From Bradyrhizobium sp. cir1 (GTDB lineage Bacteria; Pseudomonadota; Alphaproteobacteria; Rhizobiales; Xanthobacteraceae): a stretch of 64,000 bases of DNA. How positions within the stretch are numbered: the first letter of the stretch is position 1; every line of letters starts with the position of its first letter. The stretch lies in contig NZ_JACIHE010000011.1 of NCBI RefSeq assembly GCF_014198245.1, positions 1-64,000 on the forward strand, written 5' to 3'. The notes beneath the pieces are model-generated. The model did not search any database. It was not told the DNA's origin and was given only the letters and a program-made list of their open reading frames with translations. Of the stretch, positions 27,935 to 38,297 are shown piece by piece. Position numbers and translations under genes: made by a program.

Positions 27935-30189
27935 CAGGCAGTTCCTTCCAGGCCTTGGTGTTCGAGGAGTTGAAGGGCGGCGACCCAGGCCTGCCCCAGG
28001 CTGAGGCCGCCATCATTGGGCGGCAGCTGGCGGGGCAGCAGCGGCGTGAGGCCGGCAGTGATGCAGCCGCGCTCGATCTCAGCGCTGATGATCGCGTTAA
28101 GCAAGCAGCCGCCGCTCAAGGCGACGGTCGTGATCCCGGTCTGGCGCGCCGCGCGGACGATCCAGTCGACACAGGCGGCGGCAAACGTGCCGTGGAAGAG
28201 CTCGGCACCGTCGACCGGATCGGGGCCATTGGCGAGACGTCCAAGCAGCGGGACAAGCGAGAGCACGCCCTTCTCGATCGCCCAGCCGCCCGCCTCGACG
28301 CGCGGCCGGCGAACCAGCGCTTCCAGCTTCATCGCGGCCTCGCCCTCGTAGCTCTGCACCGCCTGGACCTCGAGAAGTCCGGCCACTGCGTCGAACAGCC
28401 GGCCGGCGCTGGTCGTCGTCGGCAGGTCGCGCTGGTCGAGCAAGGCGGAGAGGCGCGCCGCCTGCGGCTGCGCCGCAAAGCGGCATGCAATGTCGGCGCC
28501 GCGCCGCAAATCATGCAGCACGCTCGCGGCCATCCGCCACGGCTCGCGCGCGGCGCGGTCGCCGCCGGGCATCCTGAGCGGAGCGAGATGACCGAGCCGC
28601 CGGAAGCGCGCGCCCTCGCAGGCGAGCAGCTCGCCACCCCAATTGCCGCCATCGCTGCCATGGCCGAAGCCGTCGAGCACCAGCGCCAGCGCCGGTCCCT
28701 CGAAACCATGTTCGGCCATCACGGAGGCCGCATGGGCGTGGTGATGCTGGACGGCGATCAGCCGTTTTCCGCTCGCTTCGGCAAAGCGGGTGGAAGCCAT
28801 GTTCGGATGCAGATCATGGGCGACGACGACGGGATCGACGTCCAGCGTCGAGAGCAGATGCCGTACCGTCTCCTCGAAGAAGCGGACGCCTTCGGCGGTG
28901 TCGAGATCGCCGATGTGCTGGGAGACGAAGGCCTCGTTGCCGCGCGTCACCGTCACGGTCGATTTCAGGGCGCCGCCGACGCTGAGGACCGGCGGGACGG
29001 ATCGCGCGAGGCGCACCGGGTCGGGAACATAGCCGCGGGCACGCCGGATGAATTGCGTCCGGCCCGCGACGACCGATGCGACGGAATCGTCGGCGCGGGT
29101 GACGATGTCGCGGTCATGGGTGACGATGAGGTCGGCGATGCCGGCAAGGCGCCGCTCGGCCTCGCCATTGTCGATCAGGAGCGGCTCGCCACCGGGATTG
29201 GCGCTGGTCGCAACGATGACCCAGCTCTCGCCGCTGCGGGGATGGGTAGATTGCAGGGCATGGAAGATCAGGTGATGCAGCGGGCTGACCGGCAGCATGA
29301 TGCCAATTCGCGTCAGTTTTGGCGCGATCGCGGGCGCGAGGCGCCGGCGCGAATTCATCAGCACGATCGGCCGCGCCGTCGTCTCGAGCAAGGCAAGCTC
29401 GGCAGCACTGGCCTCGGCGATCTCGGCAACGACGTCCTTCGAACCGATCATCACGGCAAACGGCTTCTGGTCGCGATGCTTGCGTTGCCGCAGCCGCGCG
29501 ACGGCCTCATCATCGCGGGCATCGCAGAGCAGCTGGTAGCCGCCGAGGCCCTTGATCGCCACGATGCTGCCCGCGGCGATCGCAGCCGCGATCTCCGCGA
29601 TGTCATGGCTGAGCCGCGGGCCACATTGCGGGCAGGCGATCGCCTCGGCATGGAAACGGCGGCTTGCCGGATCGGCATAGTCGGCGGCGCAGGCCGCGCA
29701 CATGGCGAAGCGCTTCATCGCGGTCGCGGCGCGATCATAGGGCAGCCGCTCGGCGATGGTGTAGCGCGGACCGCAATGGGTGCAGTTGACGAAGGGATAG
29801 AGGTGGAAGCGGCTCGCCGGATCGAACAGCTCGCCCAGGCAGTCCGAGCAGGTCGCAGCGTCCGCGACGATCCGGGTCGACACCCTGCCCTGCTCGCTGG
29901 CGCGGATGCAGAACGCGCCGCTCGCGACGGCGCCGATCGGCTGCACTGAAATCTGGTCGATGCGCGCCAGCGGCGGCTTCTCCAGCGGCAGGGCTGTGAC
30001 GAAGTCGGAGGTGCGGTCGCCTTCGATCTCGATGACGACGCCGTGCGGATCGTTGGCGACGAAACCGCCAAGGCGGTAGCGTGTGGCGAGACCATAGACG
30101 TAGGGACGAAAGCCGACGCCCTGCACGGCACCGCGCACGTGCAGGCGCAGCCTCTTGCCGTCTCGTGCCGTGGCCTCGCCGCCCATCAT
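27934..30189 (-). CDS. hypF: Carbamoyltransferase HypF
   Basis: 751 residues, full length. Order of domains: acylphosphatase (about 10-100, LRLHVRGAVQGVGFRPYVYG), two Cys4 zinc fingers (CSDC/CTHC and CAAC/CPQC, about 115-190), a YrdC-like nucleotide-binding domain (SIVAIKGLGGYQLLCDA), and the Kae1-like carbamoyltransferase with HHHAHAASVMAEH and LSGGCLLNA. It makes carbamoyl-AMP from carbamoyl phosphate and loads HypE for cyanide synthesis. A second Met follows the first. The start lies against the hypB stop. Confidence 0.95.
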   Translation of the reverse strand: MMGGEATARDGKRLRLHVRGAVQGVGFRPYVYGLATRYRLGGFVANDPHGVVIEIEGDRTSDFVTALPLEKPPLARIDQISVQPIGAVASGAFCIRASEQGRVSTRIVADAATCSDCLGELFDPASRFHLYPFVNCTHCGPRYTIAERLPYDRAATAMKRFAMCAACAADYADPASRRFHAEAIACPQCGPRLSHDIAEIAAAIAAGSIVAIKGLGGYQLLCDARDDEAVARLRQRKHRDQKPFAVMIGSKDVVAEIAEASAAELALLETTARPIVLMNSRRRLAPAIAPKLTRIGIMLPVSPLHHLIFHALQSTHPRSGESWVIVATSANPGGEPLLIDNGEAERRLAGIADLIVTHDRDIVTRADDSVASVVAGRTQFIRRARGYVPDPVRLARSVPPVLSVGGALKSTVTVTRGNEAFVSQHIGDLDTAEGVRFFEETVRHLLSTLDVDPVVVAHDLHPNMASTRFAEASGKRLIAVQHHHAHAASVMAEHGFEGPALALVLDGFGHGSDGGNWGGELLACEGARFRRLGHLAPLRMPGGDRAAREPWRMAASVLHDLRRGADIACRFAAQPQAARLSALLDQRDLPTTTSAGRLFDAVAGLLEVQAVQSYEGEAAMKLEALVRRPRVEAGGWAIEKGVLSLVPLLGRLANGPDPVDGAELFHGTFAAACVDWIVRAARQTGITTVALSGGCLLNAIISAEIERGCITAGLTPLLPRQLPPNDGGLSLGQAWVAALQLLEHQGLEGTA

Positions 30190-31100
30190 CCCTGTGCCAC
30201 CATTCCGGTCTGCTTCAGCTTCGCCCAGCGCTTGCGGATCCAGGCATAGAAGGCCGAAAATCCTTCGCCCGTACGCGCCGACACCGTCAGCACCTCTATC
30301 TCAGGATTGACCCGCCGCGCATACTCGACAGTCCTGGCGAGATCGAAATCAAGCACCGGCGCGAGATCGATCTTGTTGATCAGCATCAAGGATGAGGCTG
30401 CGAACATGTCGGGGTATTTGAGCGGCTTGTCCTCGCCCTCGGTGGTCGAGAACACCACGATCTTGCAGGCCTCGCCGAGGTCGAACGCGGCGGGACAAAC
30501 CAGATTTCCGACATTCTCGATGAAGAGGAGGCCGCCGTTCAGCCAGGGCAGTCGGTCGTAGGCCTCACCGACCATGGCCGCATCGAGATGACAGCCCTTG
30601 CCGGTGTTGACCTGGATCGCCGCGACGCCGGTGGCACGGATGCGCTCGGCGTCGTTGGAGGTCTGCTGGTCGCCCTCGATGACGCCGACCGGGAAACTGT
30701 CCTTCAATTCCGACACGGCGCGGACCAGCAGAGAGGTCTTTCCGGCGCCGGGGCTCGACACAAGGTTGAAGGCAAGCACCTCGTCGGCGCGGAAGCGGGC
30801 GCGATTGGCGGTGGCCAGGCTGTCGTTCTTGCCGAGAATGTCGCGCTCGACCTGGATGATGCGGTCGCTGCTCAGGCCGGCAATCGTCTGCCCGGCCGGG
30901 TTGGCGCCGCGATCGAGCAGGCCGGCGTCCGCCGGCGCATGATCATGGACCGCGCCATGGTGATGTCCGTGGCCGTGATGGTGGTGATGCCCGTCGTGAG
31001 CATGGTCGTGATCATGGTGATGCCCGTCGTGCCCATGATGATGATCATGCGCATGTTCGATGGACGTCTTGCCGTCGCTACAGCCACAGACCGTGCACAT
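30186..31100 (-). CDS. hypB: Nickel-inserting GTPase HypB with histidine-rich nickel store
   Basis: 304 residues from the ATG at 31100. It opens MCTVCGC (high-affinity nickel site), followed by a His-rich stretch between residues 16 and 54 with 23 histidines, as in the nickel-storing HypB (nickelin) of B. japonicum. The GTPase domain has P-loop SSPGAGKTS, EGDQQTSNDAERI with nearby metal-site Cys/His (GKGCHLDA), and NKID. It inserts Ni into the large subunit with HypA. The start overlaps the hypA stop. Confidence 0.96.
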   Translation of the reverse strand: MCTVCGCSDGKTSIEHAHDHHHGHDGHHHDHDHAHDGHHHHHGHGHHHGAVHDHAPADAGLLDRGANPAGQTIAGLSSDRIIQVERDILGKNDSLATANRARFRADEVLAFNLVSSPGAGKTSLLVRAVSELKDSFPVGVIEGDQQTSNDAERIRATGVAAIQVNTGKGCHLDAAMVGEAYDRLPWLNGGLLFIENVGNLVCPAAFDLGEACKIVVFSTTEGEDKPLKYPDMFAASSLMLINKIDLAPVLDFDLARTVEYARRVNPEIEVLTVSARTGEGFSAFYAWIRKRWAKLKQTGMVAQG

Positions 31101-31441
31101 CAATCGACCTCCAGTTCTCTCACACGCATCTCTTCGCCGCCGGTCACCTGCAATTGATGGCTGCCGCAGGACGGACACGGCTCGTAACGCTGCCTGATCT
31201 CGACGCTACTCGAGCAGGCCATGCACCAGGCTGTCCCCGGCGTCTCGATGATCTCGAGCCTTGCGCCTTGCGCGATGGTCCGCGCGGCAACGGCCTCGAA
31301 GCAGAACTGCAACGCTTCCGGCGCGACATGGCTGAGCACGCCGATCTCGAGACACACCACCTTCACCTTCGAGAACGAGCGCTTGCGCGCCTCGTCCTCC
31401 ACGATCCCGATGATGCCCTCGCACAGCGCCATTTCATGCAT
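31100..31441 (-). CDS. hypA: Nickel metallochaperone HypA
   Basis: 113 residues; begins MHEMALCEG, with the Ni-binding N-terminus (His2) and a structural zinc site made by Cys73, Cys76, Cys89 and Cys92 (CxxC pairs). It works with HypB to deliver nickel. The start lies eight bases inside the end of hupK and the stop overlaps hypB, so translation is coupled through this part of the operon. Confidence 0.95.
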   Translation of the reverse strand: MHEMALCEGIIGIVEDEARKRSFSKVKVVCLEIGVLSHVAPEALQFCFEAVAARTIAQGARLEIIETPGTAWCMACSSSVEIRQRYEPCPSCGSHQLQVTGGEEMRVRELEVD

Positions 31442-32516
31442 GGCCGGCCTCGCGGAAGCTGAGATTGAAGCCGACGCATGGATCGAAGGAATCGACCAGC
31501 GCGCGCACCGCATCCTGTCCCCGCCGCCCGGGCGCGGGCACCGCGCCCTTGAGGCTGCGGACCAGCGGCCCGCGCGCATGAAAATTCCATTCGGTCGGCG
31601 CCAGGAATTCGAAGCGGGCGATGCGATCCCCCGGATCGAGCTCGACGGCGTGATAGAGCCGGCCGCGCGCGCATTCGACCGCGGCCGCGCCCTTGCCACT
31701 GCCGAGACGATACGCCGCGACGAGGCCGTCGTCGCGATCCTGCTCGTCGTCCTCGAGCCAGGCGCAGAGCCGAACCACCTCGGCAATCCGCGCCTTGAGA
31801 CGCTCGGCAGGGCCCGCGCCCGGCGGCAGGACCGGCTGCCGCCTGCGGGCCCAGACACCGGTCTCGGGAATCCGGCCATGGAGTTCGGGCGCATCGGAAT
31901 AGTGCGCGCCGTCACGCAACAGCCGCGTGACGATTTCGAGATCGTCAGCCGCCGTCAGAAATGACTGCTCGGCCGTCGGCGACGACAATGCCTCACCGTC
32001 GAGGTCGGCGAGATACGCTGCGAGCATGCTGCCGGGCGCCGGATCTTCGCCCGCAATCCCAAGCTCGCGGAGAGCGGACTTGATCTGAAGCACCGCCTCG
32101 CGCCGCGGCGAGTCCGGCCCGGCCTCGTCGACGCCGCCGCAGAGCACCGCACCCGCCTGCATCATGGCGCGCACGGACGCGGCTCGCGCACCATCGAGCG
32201 GGAGCCGCCCGATGAACAGGCTTCGCAACAATTCCGTCAGCCGCTCCGCAATGACGGCCGTGACGCGGCGGCGCACCGTCGTGAGCGCAGCATCTTCGCC
32301 GCGCGCGGCTTCGACCGCCGAGAGATACGCCACCTGGTGCGCCGCCGAGCAAAGCGAGAACAACCGCGGCAGCACCGCGAGCAGCGAGGCCGCCTGCTTT
32401 CCCGCAAACAGACGCGTCAATGGCGGCCGGCTGCGCGGCTCGACCTTGACGTCGGCGATCGCACCGCCCGAGAGCAGCACCGTGATGGCGATCTCGTTGC
32501 GGAAGGCCAGGTTCAT
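31434..32516 (-). CDS. hupK: Hydrogenase accessory protein HupK
   Basis: 360 residues from the ATG at 32516. HupK is a scaffold-like relative of the large subunit, proposed to aid Fe(CN)2CO assembly under aerobic conditions. Visible support: VEPRSRPPLTRLFAGKQ near the N-terminus and a C-terminal block LAPTEWNFHARGPL followed by SFDPCVGFNL. That block mimics the PTTWNF and SFDPCxxC ends of HupL/HupV but keeps only one of the two cysteines and has no cleavable tail. It overlaps hupJ and hypA. Confidence 0.88.
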   Translation of the reverse strand: MNLAFRNEIAITVLLSGGAIADVKVEPRSRPPLTRLFAGKQAASLLAVLPRLFSLCSAAHQVAYLSAVEAARGEDAALTTVRRRVTAVIAERLTELLRSLFIGRLPLDGARAASVRAMMQAGAVLCGGVDEAGPDSPRREAVLQIKSALRELGIAGEDPAPGSMLAAYLADLDGEALSSPTAEQSFLTAADDLEIVTRLLRDGAHYSDAPELHGRIPETGVWARRRQPVLPPGAGPAERLKARIAEVVRLCAWLEDDEQDRDDGLVAAYRLGSGKGAAAVECARGRLYHAVELDPGDRIARFEFLAPTEWNFHARGPLVRSLKGAVPAPGRRGQDAVRALVDSFDPCVGFNLSFREAGHA

Positions 32517-33028
32517 CCGCCCCGCTCCGTCAGAACGCCACGCAGAAAATTGCGCCGGTCGATCGCAGGCGTCGCGGGGGCGCGGCGGCGAACCGCTTCC
32601 TCGCTGTCGGCCGGCAGCATCAGCTCGGCTAGCGCGGCTTCCGCCGTCGCAAGCGCCGCTGGCATGTCGGCGAAGGCGAACATCGGCGAGAACAGCGAGC
32701 AGCTCGCAATGCGGCCCACGGGCGCGACCTCGCCGAGCGCGAACTCGATGTCGCCGGCGGGCAGACGGACGCGCAGGCTTGCGCCCATGGCATCCCGCGC
32801 CACCTGGTCTGCCGGCATCACCACATTCATGAACCACGGCGTGACCATGATGCCGACGATCTGCCCATTGAACACACAAAAACCGACCGCCTCGACGCCG
32901 AGCGCATCGTTGTAGATCGGCAGGTCGCGCATCGCCCGATCGCCGATCTCGCGATAGGCATCGGCCAGCCGTCCGCCCCATGCAGCCGCATCGGCGTCGG
33001 TCGGCAGCCTATGCGCCTCGCCCGTCAT
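32513..33028 (-). CDS. hupJ: Hydrogenase assembly chaperone HupJ (HybE family)
   Basis: 171 residues. The [NiFe]-hydrogenase HybE/HupJ domain is recognised from LPIYNDALGVEAVGFCVFNG and IMVTPWFMNVVMPA, plus PVGRIASCSLFSPMFAF further on. Family members assist assembly or Tat proofreading of the hydrogenase. It overlaps hupI and hupK by four bases on each side. Confidence 0.9.
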   Translation of the reverse strand: MTGEAHRLPTDADAAAWGGRLADAYREIGDRAMRDLPIYNDALGVEAVGFCVFNGQIVGIMVTPWFMNVVMPADQVARDAMGASLRVRLPAGDIEFALGEVAPVGRIASCSLFSPMFAFADMPAALATAEAALAELMLPADSEEAVRRRAPATPAIDRRNFLRGVLTERGG

Positions 33029-33234
33029 GACTCGATCGCCATGAATTTGGCTTTGGGGGCGTCGCAGTTCGGACAGTGCCAGTCCTCCGGCAGCGCGGCA
33101 AACGGCGTGCCGGGCGCGATCTGCGCGACCTCGTCGCCGTCCACGGGATCATAGACGGTCCAGCAGATGCCGCATTCCAGCCGCGTGACCTCGGTGACAT
33201 CCTGGCGCACGCCGAAATTCTCGAATCCGCTCAT
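33025..33234 (-). CDS. hupI: Rubredoxin HupI
   Basis: 69 residues from the ATG at 33234. Two CxxC pairs, Cys21/Cys24 (ECGICWTVYDP) and Cys54/Cys57 (HCPNCDAPK), form an FeS4 site with the usual 29-residue spacing, and the aromatic core residues are present. Hydrogenase-operon rubredoxins are thought to protect or help assemble the small subunit in oxygen. It overlaps hupH by four bases and hupJ by four. Confidence 0.95.
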   Translation of the reverse strand: MSGFENFGVRQDVTEVTRLECGICWTVYDPVDGDEVAQIAPGTPFAALPEDWHCPNCDAPKAKFMAIES

Positions 33235-34094
33235 TTGAAGTAGGCCTCGATGATTTCCTTGAGGCGCTCGGCCGAGTCTTCGAAATCCTCGTCCGCCGCG
33301 ATCGCGACCGTGGGCACGCCGCCGACCTCGAGCGTATCGAGGATGATGGTGTCCATGGCGTTGAAGAACTGCACCGACCAGACGTTGCGGATTCCGGTCG
33401 CGAGCACACGGCAGGTGCCGTAGCCGCGCGAGACGAGCTGGATCGGCCCGTTCCCGATCGTCTGCTGCAGGAAGCTCATGTCGATGGGACTCATCGGCAG
33501 CAGCGTGAAATTGATGATCTGCGAGCGGGCGCCGGGCCGCCAGGCCAGCGCACGCTCGCGGATCTCCGCGAGCACCGGCAGCACGTTCATGGCGCCTTCC
33601 GGCGGCTGCCCGATCTCGAAATCGGCGGATGTCAGATCGGCGGCCGCGCGCTTCACGATCTCGGGGATGGCGCCGACCTCGAGATATTCGTGATGGCCGT
33701 CGGTCTCGATCCTGACGCGCCAGAGACCGGCGAGCACCGATTCCTGGATCTGCGCCAGCGAGCCGTCCGGCAGCGCGACGACGCCGGCCACCTCGCCCTC
33801 GCCGAGCACGTCGGCGATCAGCCGTCGCTCGAGATCGTTGAGATTGCCGAGCCGGAACAGCTGCGTCGGCGCATCGGCCTTCTGCCCGGCGATCACATCC
33901 GCCACCTTCGACAGCAGCTCCACCGCATTCGGGCAACTCCTGGCGAGCTCGGCGCTGTCGAGCGTGGCGAGTTTGGCCAGGGCGCCGGCGGCGGTCAGGC
34001 TGCCGCTCGCGGCATTCAGACTCTCCTCGCCGATCGGAAACACGCTGATCGGCTGCTCGGCACCTTCCGGCGCAGTCCAGAAACCGGCTTTCAT
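33231..34094 (-). CDS. hupH: Hydrogenase expression/assembly protein HupH
   Basis: 287 residues, HupH/HyaF/HoxQ family. Recognised from NCPEA-region equivalents RSCPNAVELLSK, the central LPDGSLAQIQESVLAGLWRV, GAMNVLPVLAEIRE and the highly conserved C-terminal block LVSRGYGTCRVLATG then VWSVQFFNAMDTIILDT. HupH is needed for small-subunit maturation and interacts with HupG. The stop overlaps hupI and the start overlaps hupG by four bases. Confidence 0.93.
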   Translation of the reverse strand: MKAGFWTAPEGAEQPISVFPIGEESLNAASGSLTAAGALAKLATLDSAELARSCPNAVELLSKVADVIAGQKADAPTQLFRLGNLNDLERRLIADVLGEGEVAGVVALPDGSLAQIQESVLAGLWRVRIETDGHHEYLEVGAIPEIVKRAAADLTSADFEIGQPPEGAMNVLPVLAEIRERALAWRPGARSQIINFTLLPMSPIDMSFLQQTIGNGPIQLVSRGYGTCRVLATGIRNVWSVQFFNAMDTIILDTLEVGGVPTVAIAADEDFEDSAERLKEIIEAYFK

Positions 34095-34537
34095 AATTCG
34101 ACACCCTGTCCGCGATGCTGGGGAATGATGGTGGCCGCGACGGCCGCGCTCTGACCGCGCGGTCGGTCGATCAGCTTGGTGATGCGATCGATATAGACCG
34201 ACCAGTCCTGGATCTTGGCGATCAGCCCGAGCGTCTCGCCCTTGGCGACGAAGATCAGCGTCGGCTGCACGCGCACGCCAAATCGCTGGCCGAGCTCGGC
34301 CTCGGCCGCGCGCGCGATCACCGCACCACGCAGCCGTCCCTGGAAGGCGTCGATCAGCTCCGGCAGCACCACCGCAACGTCGATGGCCTCCGGGAAGCGC
34401 TTGGGATCGCCCGCCGACAACAGCACCGCGATGGCGCCGGCTCCGTCGACCGCGCGGAGAAACCCATCGACCGTTGCGGCATCGATCTCGGGCAGGCCGC
34501 GCCGCGCCAGATCCTGCCTTCCCTCCTGGAATTCCAT
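34091..34537 (-). CDS. hupG: Thioredoxin-fold hydrogenase chaperone HupG (HyaE family)
   Basis: 148 residues; GGGGAGG lies just upstream of the ATG. Thioredoxin-like fold (VAVVLPELIDAFQGRLRGAVI, then FGVRVQPTLIFVAKGETLG) but with no CxxC redox pair, as in HyaE/HoxO, which bind the Tat signal of the small subunit as a proofreading chaperone. It is the first gene after a 276-base gap carrying a sigma-54 promoter, so it begins a second transcript of the locus. Confidence 0.9.
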   Translation of the reverse strand: MEFQEGRQDLARRGLPEIDAATVDGFLRAVDGAGAIAVLLSAGDPKRFPEAIDVAVVLPELIDAFQGRLRGAVIARAAEAELGQRFGVRVQPTLIFVAKGETLGLIAKIQDWSVYIDRITKLIDRPRGQSAAVAATIIPQHRGQGVEL

Positions 34538-34583
34538 CAGACCTCCCCTGACAAGCTTATGATTCTGCTCGGATTAGAGGTTA

Positions 34584-34599
34584 GCAAGGCACGTGCCAG
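34584..34599 (-). promoter_or_regulatory. Consensus sigma-54 (-24/-12) promoter upstream of hupG
   Basis: On the minus strand the sequence reads CTGGCACGTGCCTTGCT, an exact match to the RpoN consensus TGGCACG-N4-TTGCW. Start of transcription would be near 34572, about 35 bases before hupG. It fits activation by the NtrC-type HupR encoded downstream or by NifA. It sits inside the hup run, between hupF and hupG. Confidence 0.85.
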
Positions 34600-34630
34600 G
34601 ATCGACTATCGCCTTTCCGGATTTATCTCA

Positions 34631-34644
34631 TTGATCTGGATCAG
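34631..34644 (-). promoter_or_regulatory. FNR/FixK-like box upstream of hupG
   Basis: TTGAT-CTGG-ATCAG, one mismatch from the TTGAT-N4-ATCAA consensus for FNR/FixK/FnrN regulators. It lies about 40 bases upstream of the -24 element of the sigma-54 promoter. FixK2 is known to influence hydrogenase expression in B. japonicum, so oxygen control here is plausible. A 16-base perfect dyad CTATCT-ttgc-AGATAG lies further upstream at 34710-34725. Confidence 0.55.
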
Positions 34645-34813
34645 TTATTTTCGGACACGGGTGGCAAGGCAAGTTTCAATGCAAACATACTTTCCATATC
34701 GAGCGCGAACTATCTTTGCAGATAGAAAGTTAGCTTCCAGCCGCGTCGCGGCGCCCGCAAGCCCGATGCGAGTCCTGATGTCGTAGCGCTTGATGGGGGC
34801 GGCTGTAGCCGGC

Positions 34814-35110
34814 CTAATCGAGCCGAAGGTGCTCGGGGAGCTGCGGCTCGCGGTCGATGAGGTCGGCGAAGAAGCGGTCGCAATCCTCGCCGTTGAGTGC
34901 CGCGCCGAGGCCTTCGATCGCATCCGCGATCAGGCGCGCCTCCTCCTCATCGAGCATCCGGATCGCGGTGTCGATATAGACCAGCACCTTGGCGCCGACC
35001 GGAGGATTGGACAGCAGCAGCATGGAGACGCGACGCTGCTCGCCGCGGAATTCGCAGAGGGCGGAGACACCATCCGTCTCGACAATCGTCATCGGCAGGC
35101 CGAGGCACAT
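34814..35110 (-). CDS. hupF: HypC-family hydrogenase chaperone HupF
   Basis: 98 residues with the family N-terminus MCLGLPMTIVE (Cys2) and VGAKVLVYIDTAIRML. A longer C-terminal tail (DCDRFFADLIDREPQL) distinguishes it from HypC. HupF binds and stabilises the HupL precursor under oxygen and is the HupL-specific counterpart of HypC. It is 21 bases after hupD. No hairpin terminator is obvious after its stop. Confidence 0.93.
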   Translation of the reverse strand: MCLGLPMTIVETDGVSALCEFRGEQRRVSMLLLSNPPVGAKVLVYIDTAIRMLDEEEARLIADAIEGLGAALNGEDCDRFFADLIDREPQLPEHLRLD

Positions 35111-35131
35111 CGCGATACTCTCCCACGGCGA

Positions 35132-35710
35132 TCAGGCCGGCCGCATCTCGTAGCTGAGATGATCGATGTCGTTGGTGAGCAGCCGCTCGGAGGCCGGCAA
35201 CGGCTCGCTGCGCGGGGTCACCGCGACGCCCCAGCCGGCCAGCACCTCGCAGGCAAGTTCAATCGCCGGCGCGATCTGATCGCGCACCGGCTGCGTCAGC
35301 GGCCCGCCCCAGTCCTCCAGATCGAGCGGCTGACAGCCGATCAGCGCCAGATGCTTCGGGCAGCGGCCGAGCAGGTCGGCCGCGGAGATCACCTCCTGGA
35401 AACCGGTCTGGTGCAGGCTCATCTTCTTGGCGCCGGTGAAACGCGGCACCTCGTCATCGCGCACGAGCTTCAAGCGTCCCGGCTCGAGCCCGTAATCGAT
35501 CGCGTCGAACACGATCAGACAGTCAGCCTCCTCGAGATAGTTGACGAGATAGAGACCCTGAGTGCCGCCGTCGAGGATGGTGACGTTGTCGGGCACGGTG
35601 TAGCGGCGGTGGAATTCCTCCACCGCGCGCACGCCAAAGCCTTCGTCGGCCCACAGGATGTTGCCGATGCCGAGCACCAGGGTGCGGTTGTTTGGCGAGG
35701 ATGTCGGCAT
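35132..35710 (-). CDS. hupD: HupL-processing endopeptidase HupD
   Basis: 192 residues from the ATG at 35710; a GTG three codons earlier is an alternative. HyaD-type maturation protease: LVLGIGNILWADEGFG (with the metal-binding Glu/Asp) and VFDAIDYGLEPG, then SLHQTGFQEV (metal His). It removes the C-terminal peptide of HupL once nickel is in place. The HupL tail in this window provides the substrate. Confidence 0.94.
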   Translation of the reverse strand: MPTSSPNNRTLVLGIGNILWADEGFGVRAVEEFHRRYTVPDNVTILDGGTQGLYLVNYLEEADCLIVFDAIDYGLEPGRLKLVRDDEVPRFTGAKKMSLHQTGFQEVISAADLLGRCPKHLALIGCQPLDLEDWGGPLTQPVRDQIAPAIELACEVLAGWGVAVTPRSEPLPASERLLTNDIDHLSYEMRPA

Positions 35711-35728
35711 CGGTCTCACTTCTCTTTT

Positions 35729-36472
35729 TCAGTCGCGGAACTGCCGCTCGCCGGAGACCATCGAGGAGATGATGCTCTGGCGCGACATGATGTCTTCGCG
35801 GATCGCGGCGTAGATGTGCACCAGCACGAACATCACCAGCGCCCACATGCCGAGATGATGCCAGGTGTGCACATCCTGGCTGTTCGGCCAGATCGCGAAC
35901 ACCCAGCCGAACAGCTTGTGCTGCCAGCTGTCGATCCCGGTGCCCTCCGAATAGAGCGCAAAGCCGGTGACGATCATAAAGGCCACGAACAACGTGAAGC
36001 CCGTGAACATCGCGGTCTGCGCCAGCGGATTGTGGCCGACATACATCTTCGGCTCGCGCTCCAGGAACGCGTACCAGCGGATCTCGTGCAGGACCTCCTT
36101 CCAGAACTGCGCGCGATGCACGGGAATGTAGAAGATCTGCCGCGAATGGTGGTTGCCGACGAAGGCCCACAGGATGCGGGCGAGGAAGAACACCGCCAGC
36201 ACCTGCCCCGCCGCGAAATGGGCAAAGCGGATATAGCCCATCACGAAGTTGTCGGAGGCCTCCCCGGCGACCGTCGGCAATGGCGTGCCGATCAGATAGC
36301 CGGTCACCATCAGGACCAGGATCGAGACCGCATTCACCCAATGGCAGATCCGCACCGGCGCCTCGTAGACGTAGACGGTGGGCCGGCCCACCGCCTGTTC
36401 TCCGGCGGCGTCGGCGGCGATCGCCGTCAGGTCGGGCTTGGCTTCGGAGGTTGGAGCAACTGCATCCATCAT
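35729..36472 (-). CDS. hupC: Ni/Fe-hydrogenase b-type cytochrome HupC
   Basis: 247 residues with four membrane segments and histidine ligands in APVRICHWVNAV, YIRFAHFAAGQVL and VHTWHHLGMW. It anchors HupSL and passes electrons to quinone. The conserved C-terminal end REDIMSRQS is present. GGGAGG precedes the first of two adjacent ATG codons. A second, unlinked copy of this family is at 46403-47128. Confidence 0.95.
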   Translation of the reverse strand: MMDAVAPTSEAKPDLTAIAADAAGEQAVGRPTVYVYEAPVRICHWVNAVSILVLMVTGYLIGTPLPTVAGEASDNFVMGYIRFAHFAAGQVLAVFFLARILWAFVGNHHSRQIFYIPVHRAQFWKEVLHEIRWYAFLEREPKMYVGHNPLAQTAMFTGFTLFVAFMIVTGFALYSEGTGIDSWQHKLFGWVFAIWPNSQDVHTWHHLGMWALVMFVLVHIYAAIREDIMSRQSIISSMVSGERQFRD

Positions 36473-36484
36473 GGTTTCGCCTCC

Positions 36485-38275
<1,791 letters not shown>

Positions 38276-38297
38276 CGTTCGCGCTTCCTGAAATCGA

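Noticed and set aside
27955..29949. 664-codon plus-strand frame within hypF
   Set aside because: Antisense shadow of hypF; no start signal or recognisable domain.
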